Source: an uncultured Clostridia bacterium
GTDB lineage: Bacteria > Bacillota > Clostridia > Peptostreptococcales > Anaerovoracaceae
Length of the DNA stretch: 9,510 nt
Assembly (NCBI GenBank): GCA_934277655.1
Contig: CAKQVC010000056.1
Span: 1-9,510 of the forward strand
Reading direction: 5' to 3'
In this document: positions 6,833-9,510 of the stretch, piece after piece
Layout of the letters: each line of letters opens with the position of its first letter
Numbering within the stretch: position 1 is the first letter of the stretch
Translations under genes and position numbers: made by a program
The notes under the pieces: model-generated
Database searches by the model: none
Seen by the model: the letters and a program-made list of their open reading frames with translations, nothing else
What the model was told of the DNA's origin: nothing

Positions 6833-8311
6833 TTATGCTGCCTTCTTTGCTTCTACGTTCTTCTTCAGCTGTACTTCTGGTTCTGTCGGCATTGCGAAGA
6901 ATGGAATGAATCTGTCCAAACCAGTAAAGGTTAAGATTAACAGGGAACCAACAGCGATCATAGCCATGAAGTTGTACTTGATGAAGTCGATGTTTGTAAT
7001 CTCTACCAGAGGATATACACCGGCAGTGATGCCTACATAGAAACCAAGGTATACGTGCCAAGGAATCAGCTGGGAACCAAATACACCCATAGCATCGCCG
7101 AATGTAGCGTTTCTCAGAGCCAGTTTGTACTTAGCTTCTTCTGTTTCGCAGATAACGTTATCTTCGGTAACCTGTTTGATAACCGGTCCGATGGTAACAA
7201 TCTGAGCCATTTCATCAGATAAAGTAGCATTACCAAGAAGGGAAAGAACTGCGTTCCATCCAAGTAAGTGTCTTACTTTCTTGGACATCTTTGCGATCAG
7301 TGCAGCCAGAGGAGCGAATGCATCCATCAGACCCATGATACCACCGAATGCAGCAACCCACATCATCATTGGAACTACCCATCCGCCGGCTTCTTCGATA
7401 CCAGCGAATACGAAGTCGTCCAGAAATGACTGCAGAGGGCAAGCAGTACCGGCAACTAAGCCTAACAGGTAGGAAGAAATGATACCGGAGCCGATACAAG
7501 CGAAGGTGTTAACACCCATGATCGCAAGTACGATAACCAGAACCAGAGGAATAGCCATGTAAAGTGCAACGCCGTTTGCAACCTGATGCAGAAGGTCGAT
7601 AGCTGCCGGACGTTCTTCTTCCAGGAATGCGTAGATTTCCGGAGTGATGTTGTCCATAACTGTGGAAGCATCACCGGTTCCGTGCAATCCCATAACGGAA
7701 GCTGCTACGAAGAATGCAATAGCTGCCAGGATCAGGCAGGAAACGGACCAAACACCCTGGTGTCTGATTCTGTCAGTAACCTGAACCCCCTGGATACCGG
7801 AAGATACAATGGTCGTATCAGAGATAAGACCGATGTTGTCGCCGAAGCAAGCACCACCTGCGATCGCGCAGACAGTTAAGTAAATGTCACCGCCAACGAT
7901 ATGGGACAGCCAGAGGAAAATCGGTGCACAAGCAGCGAATGTACCCCAGGATGTACCGGTAGCAACGGAAAGAACTGCCGTACACACCAGACCAACACAT
8001 GCAACTGTCTTAGCAGTTACACCAAGTTTCAGAGCGATGTTTACAACGGAAGCACCAACACCGAAACTCATGAAGCAGTTTGCCATAACATAGGCAAGCA
8101 TCAGAATGAAAAGAGCTACCAGGATGTTACTTACGGAACCCATAGCAGCGTCCAGGCATTCCTGCCATTTTTTCTTTTCCATAAACATTGCAATACATAC
8201 TGCAACGAGGAAGGCGATAGGGGCAGCAATCATAGCGTCTTGCCCACTGATCATCAGTCCAGCCAGAACGAATACCGGCACGAACTTCATAAATGCTCTC
8301 AAAAAGTTCAT
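6833..8311 (-). CDS. NhaC-family secondary transporter, copy 2
   Basis: A 492-residue paralogue of the transporter at 2816-4300, with the same TGTSWGTF and FGDNIGLISDTT motifs and a multi-helix membrane profile. Only a few residues differ: Arg5 for Lys5, two conservative changes at about 35-40, one Gly/Ile change in the last helix region, and a different charged tail ending KKAA. Such changes are unlikely to alter the substrate, so the two copies probably move the same compound. The ribosome binding site is AAAGGAGAG (complement of 8317-8325). Its sigma-54 promoter is closer to consensus than that of copy 1. It is divergent from activator 2 and converges on activator 1, separated by a shared terminator. 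The substrate is not determined by sequence; lysine or a related amine is a hypothesis. Confidence 0.9.
   Translation of the reverse strand: MNFLRAFMKFVPVFVLAGLMISGQDAMIAAPIAFLVAVCIAMFMEKKKWQECLDAAMGSVSNILVALFILMLAYVMANCFMSFGVGASVVNIALKLGVTAKTVACVGLVCTAVLSVATGTSWGTFAACAPIFLWLSHIVGGDIYLTVCAIAGGACFGDNIGLISDTTIVSSGIQGVQVTDRIRHQGVWSVSCLILAAIAFFVAASVMGLHGTGDASTVMDNITPEIYAFLEEERPAAIDLLHQVANGVALYMAIPLVLVIVLAIMGVNTFACIGSGIISSYLLGLVAGTACPLQSFLDDFVFAGIEEAGGWVVPMMMWVAAFGGIMGLMDAFAPLAALIAKMSKKVRHLLGWNAVLSLLGNATLSDEMAQIVTIGPVIKQVTEDNVICETEEAKYKLALRNATFGDAMGVFGSQLIPWHVYLGFYVGITAGVYPLVEITNIDFIKYNFMAMIAVGSLLILTFTGLDRFIPFFAMPTEPEVQLKKNVEAKKAA
6957..8193. repeat. Identical repeat block, copy 2 (within transporter 2)
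   Basis: This block matches 2946-4182 base for base as far as can be checked by eye, in the same orientation, offset by 4,011 bp. The block lies wholly inside the coding region; it includes neither start nor stop codon, and the flanking control DNA is diverged. Confidence 0.9.
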
Positions 8312-8362
8312 TTTTTCTCTCCTTTAAAAAATAAATATAATTTCATCCGTCCACATAAAACA

Positions 8363-8377
8363 GCAAGAAGCGTGCCA
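8363..8377 (-). promoter_or_regulatory. Sigma-54 (-24/-12) promoter of transporter 2
   Basis: On the minus strand TGGCACGCTTCTTGC, followed by T, matches the consensus TGGCACGN4TTGCW at every fixed base. It lies 52 bp upstream of the transporter 2 start codon, nearly the same distance as in module 1. Confidence 0.93.
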
Positions 8378-8388
8378 AATGATAAATT

Positions 8389-8406
8389 TGTGACGAGAAC
8401 GTCACA
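8389..8406. promoter_or_regulatory. Perfect dyad TGTGACG-N4-CGTCACA upstream of the sigma-54 promoter
   Basis: Seven-base arms (8389-8395 and 8400-8406) are perfect complements around AGAA. The dyad starts 12 bp upstream of the -24 box. It has no equivalent at the same place in module 1. It could be an operator for a dimeric regulator. The TGTGA/TCACA ends recall CRP/FNR-type sites, but the spacing is 8 where those sites have 6, so no regulator is named. Confidence 0.4.
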
Positions 8407-8476
8407 GAAACGACATAAAATCAATGGGTTCGGAGTTTTCACTTTTTGTCGGCAGTTGTAAGAAAAAACCATATTA

Positions 8477-8492
8477 GAACCGAAAATGGTTC
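8477..8492. promoter_or_regulatory. Probable activator-binding (enhancer) site of module 2
   Basis: GAACCGAAAATGGTTC is a perfect dyad with five-base arms and a GAAAAT centre. The same AACCGAAAATG core occurs twice in module 1. It lies 100-115 bp upstream of the -24 box. Conservation in two otherwise diverged intergenic regions supports a binding site for the Fis-type domain of the neighbouring activators. Confidence 0.65.
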
Positions 8493-8529
8493 ATTTCTTG
8501 ACAAAGTCTAGTCAAAAACAGGTCAAATC

Positions 8530-8558
8530 TTGACGGATTCTTTGCGGAATGGTATACT
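8530..8558 (+). promoter_or_regulatory. Promoter of activator 2
   Basis: TTGACG (8530-8535) and TATACT (8553-8558) are separated by 17 bp, with an extended TGG before the -10. The leader to the activator start is about 140 nt, longer than in module 1. Additional TTGAC/GTCAA words at 8498, 8511 and 8522 crowd the -35. Confidence 0.8.
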
Positions 8559-8600
8559 GAAAAAGACCATATAGAATTCTATATATAAAGGAAGAAAAAA

Positions 8601-8723
8601 TTGAGAAAATTCATATATGCTAACAAAGAAAATGTGTATTTATTGAATTATTCTACAAAAATAAAAGGAAAGGCAAAAACGACAAAGGAAAGTATTAAGA
8701 TAGATGAAAAATTTTGGAGCTGA
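8601..8723 (+). CDS. Possible short upstream reading frame (40 codons) overlapping activator 2
   Basis: A TTG-initiated frame of 40 codons is preceded by AAAGGAAG (8587-8594) at 6 nt, a better-placed ribosome binding site than the one before activator 2 itself. It starts MRKFIYANKE, contains nine lysines, and ends at TGA (8721-8723), overlapping the first 20 bases of the activator in another frame. It could be a leader peptide or a translational coupling device. It could equally be chance, since the region is A-rich and lysine codons are then expected. No homologue is recognised. Confidence 0.25.
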   Translation: MRKFIYANKENVYLLNYSTKIKGKAKTTKESIKIDEKFWS

Positions 8724-9510
8724 AAGAGCCATAGATCCGGAGTACAGTATTCCGGCTACGGCATGGCGTGTAGATAACAGCAGCCAGTTAAAAAGCAGGG
8801 AGATCAGAATCTCTCTGAATCTTATCGTGGCAGAAGAAGAAAACCTGTATCAAATATGCAGGGCGGCTGATTATAAAGATACATTTGTAAGAGAAAAAAT
8901 TCTGGAAATCGTAAGAGAACGCGGGAAATTTCACAATCCACATACGAAAAGCAGTGGTTTTTTATTCGGTACAGTAGAGGAGGTGTCTGAAGATTTTCAA
9001 GACTGTAAACTGCGGCCGGGAGATACGGTTATCTCGCTTAGCAGTGCAGCAGGACTTCCGTTATATATTGAAAGTATCGAGTCCATCGATTATATCTACA
9101 ATCTGATTCGGTGCAGAGGCTATGCCATTTGTTTCGAGTCAACTACTTTGATAAAATACGACGAACCGATTACGACTCGCAAGATGAAACACTTTTTAAG
9201 GGCACTTGCTGAGGAGGGAAGCTTCCAGGCAATTCAAAATGCGACATCAAACAAGGAAATTCAAGCAGTAGCGATCATAGGCAACAGTCTGGCAAAGACT
9301 GTTTTTTATGCGCAGATGGTGAAAAGCAGGCAGCCGGATGTGCATGTTTCAGCATTTTTTGAAATCGCCTGTCTGGATCCATCCATTTTTAATGAAGAAG
9401 AACTGAGAACCGTTTTCGGTTCGCTTGTTGACAGGATTTATCTGGATGACAAAAATGATCCGATGCGTGTCATGCAGAATCTGGATATGTCAAAACCAAT
9501 GCTTGATGTC
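8704..9510 (+). CDS. Sigma-54-dependent activator with Kdd-like sensor, copy 2 (partial, runs off the window)
   Basis: The first 269 residues of a paralogue of the activator at 4614-6695 are present with no stop; the AAA+ and DNA-binding parts lie beyond the window and are inferred. About 60% of the first 154 residues are identical to copy 1 by hand count, including the start MKNFG, RGKFHNP (73-79), GDTVISLSS and AICFEST. Similarity falls after that, where the degenerate nucleotide-loop region (AIIGNSLAKT) lies. The region resembles L-erythro-3,5-diaminohexanoate dehydrogenase, so it is predicted to bind a ligand and control transporter 2. A TAG immediately before the ATG fixes the start. The nearest Shine-Dalgarno-like sequence, AAAGGAAA (8684-8691), is 12 nt away, which is long. 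Confidence 0.85.
   Translation, partial: MKNFGAERAIDPEYSIPATAWRVDNSSQLKSREIRISLNLIVAEEENLYQICRAADYKDTFVREKILEIVRERGKFHNPHTKSSGFLFGTVEEVSEDFQDCKLRPGDTVISLSSAAGLPLYIESIESIDYIYNLIRCRGYAICFESTTLIKYDEPITTRKMKHFLRALAEEGSFQAIQNATSNKEIQAVAIIGNSLAKTVFYAQMVKSRQPDVHVSAFFEIACLDPSIFNEEELRTVFGSLVDRIYLDDKNDPMRVMQNLDMSKPMLDV

Noticed and set aside
2816..8311. The duplicated transporter as part of an insertion sequence or composite transposon
   Set aside because: No transposase, terminal inverted repeats or target-site duplications are visible; the repeat block is internal to the coding regions.
2816..8311. Naming the two transporters as Na+/H+ antiporters with gene symbol nhaC
   Set aside because: Family membership is clear, but the superfamily includes exchangers of organic substrates and the regulatory context points to an amino acid or amine, so no symbol is assigned.
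7901..8461. A 186-codon plus-strand frame opposite transporter 2
   Set aside because: It is the complement-strand shadow of the transporter; the same frame in copy 1 stops earlier, so it is not conserved between the copies.

Overview
The window looks like the chromosome of an anaerobic, low-to-mid-GC Clostridia-type Firmicute that ferments amino acids. Four things suggest this: a Gram-positive-type lexA with a matching operator, a single-subunit butyryl-CoA:acetate CoA-transferase of the gut butyrate-producer type, AGGAGG-like ribosome binding sites, and sigma-54 activators whose sensor domain resembles a lysine-fermentation enzyme. No species is assigned.

Layout. Bases 1-211 hold a strong terminator for lexA. 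lexA lies on the minus strand (212-928), with its promoter and a LexA operator at 1023-1061. A CoA-transferase gene (1274-2656, plus) follows and ends at a bidirectional hairpin terminator. The rest of the window is two copies of one divergent module. Copy 1 is an NhaC-family transporter (2816-4300, minus) back to back with a sigma-54 activator (4614-6695, plus). Copy 2 is a second transporter (6833-8311, minus) and a second activator (8704 to beyond the window end, plus).

How the modules appear to work. Each activator has a sigma-70-type promoter with a 17-bp spacer and an extended -10. Each transporter has a -24/-12 sigma-54 promoter (copy 2 matches every fixed consensus base, copy 1 has one mismatch) about 50 bp upstream of its start codon. 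An AACCGAAAATGG-type element lies about 100 bp further upstream, where an enhancer-binding protein would be expected to bind. The activators carry, in order, an N-terminal region resembling L-erythro-3,5-diaminohexanoate dehydrogenase (Kdd, lysine fermentation), an intact AAA+ domain with GAFTGA, and a Fis-type helix-turn-helix. The inferred model is that a lysine-fermentation metabolite, or a related amino acid, is sensed by an enzyme-derived domain and switches on a dedicated transporter. The CoA-transferase next door would fit the butyrate-forming end of such a pathway, but it has no visible sigma-54 promoter.

The most unusual features are the Kdd-like sensor fused to a sigma-54 activator and the mosaic history of the tandem modules. 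The transporters share a 1,237-bp stretch in which no mismatch was found by eye, while their ends, control regions and partner activators have clearly diverged. This pattern points to gene conversion.
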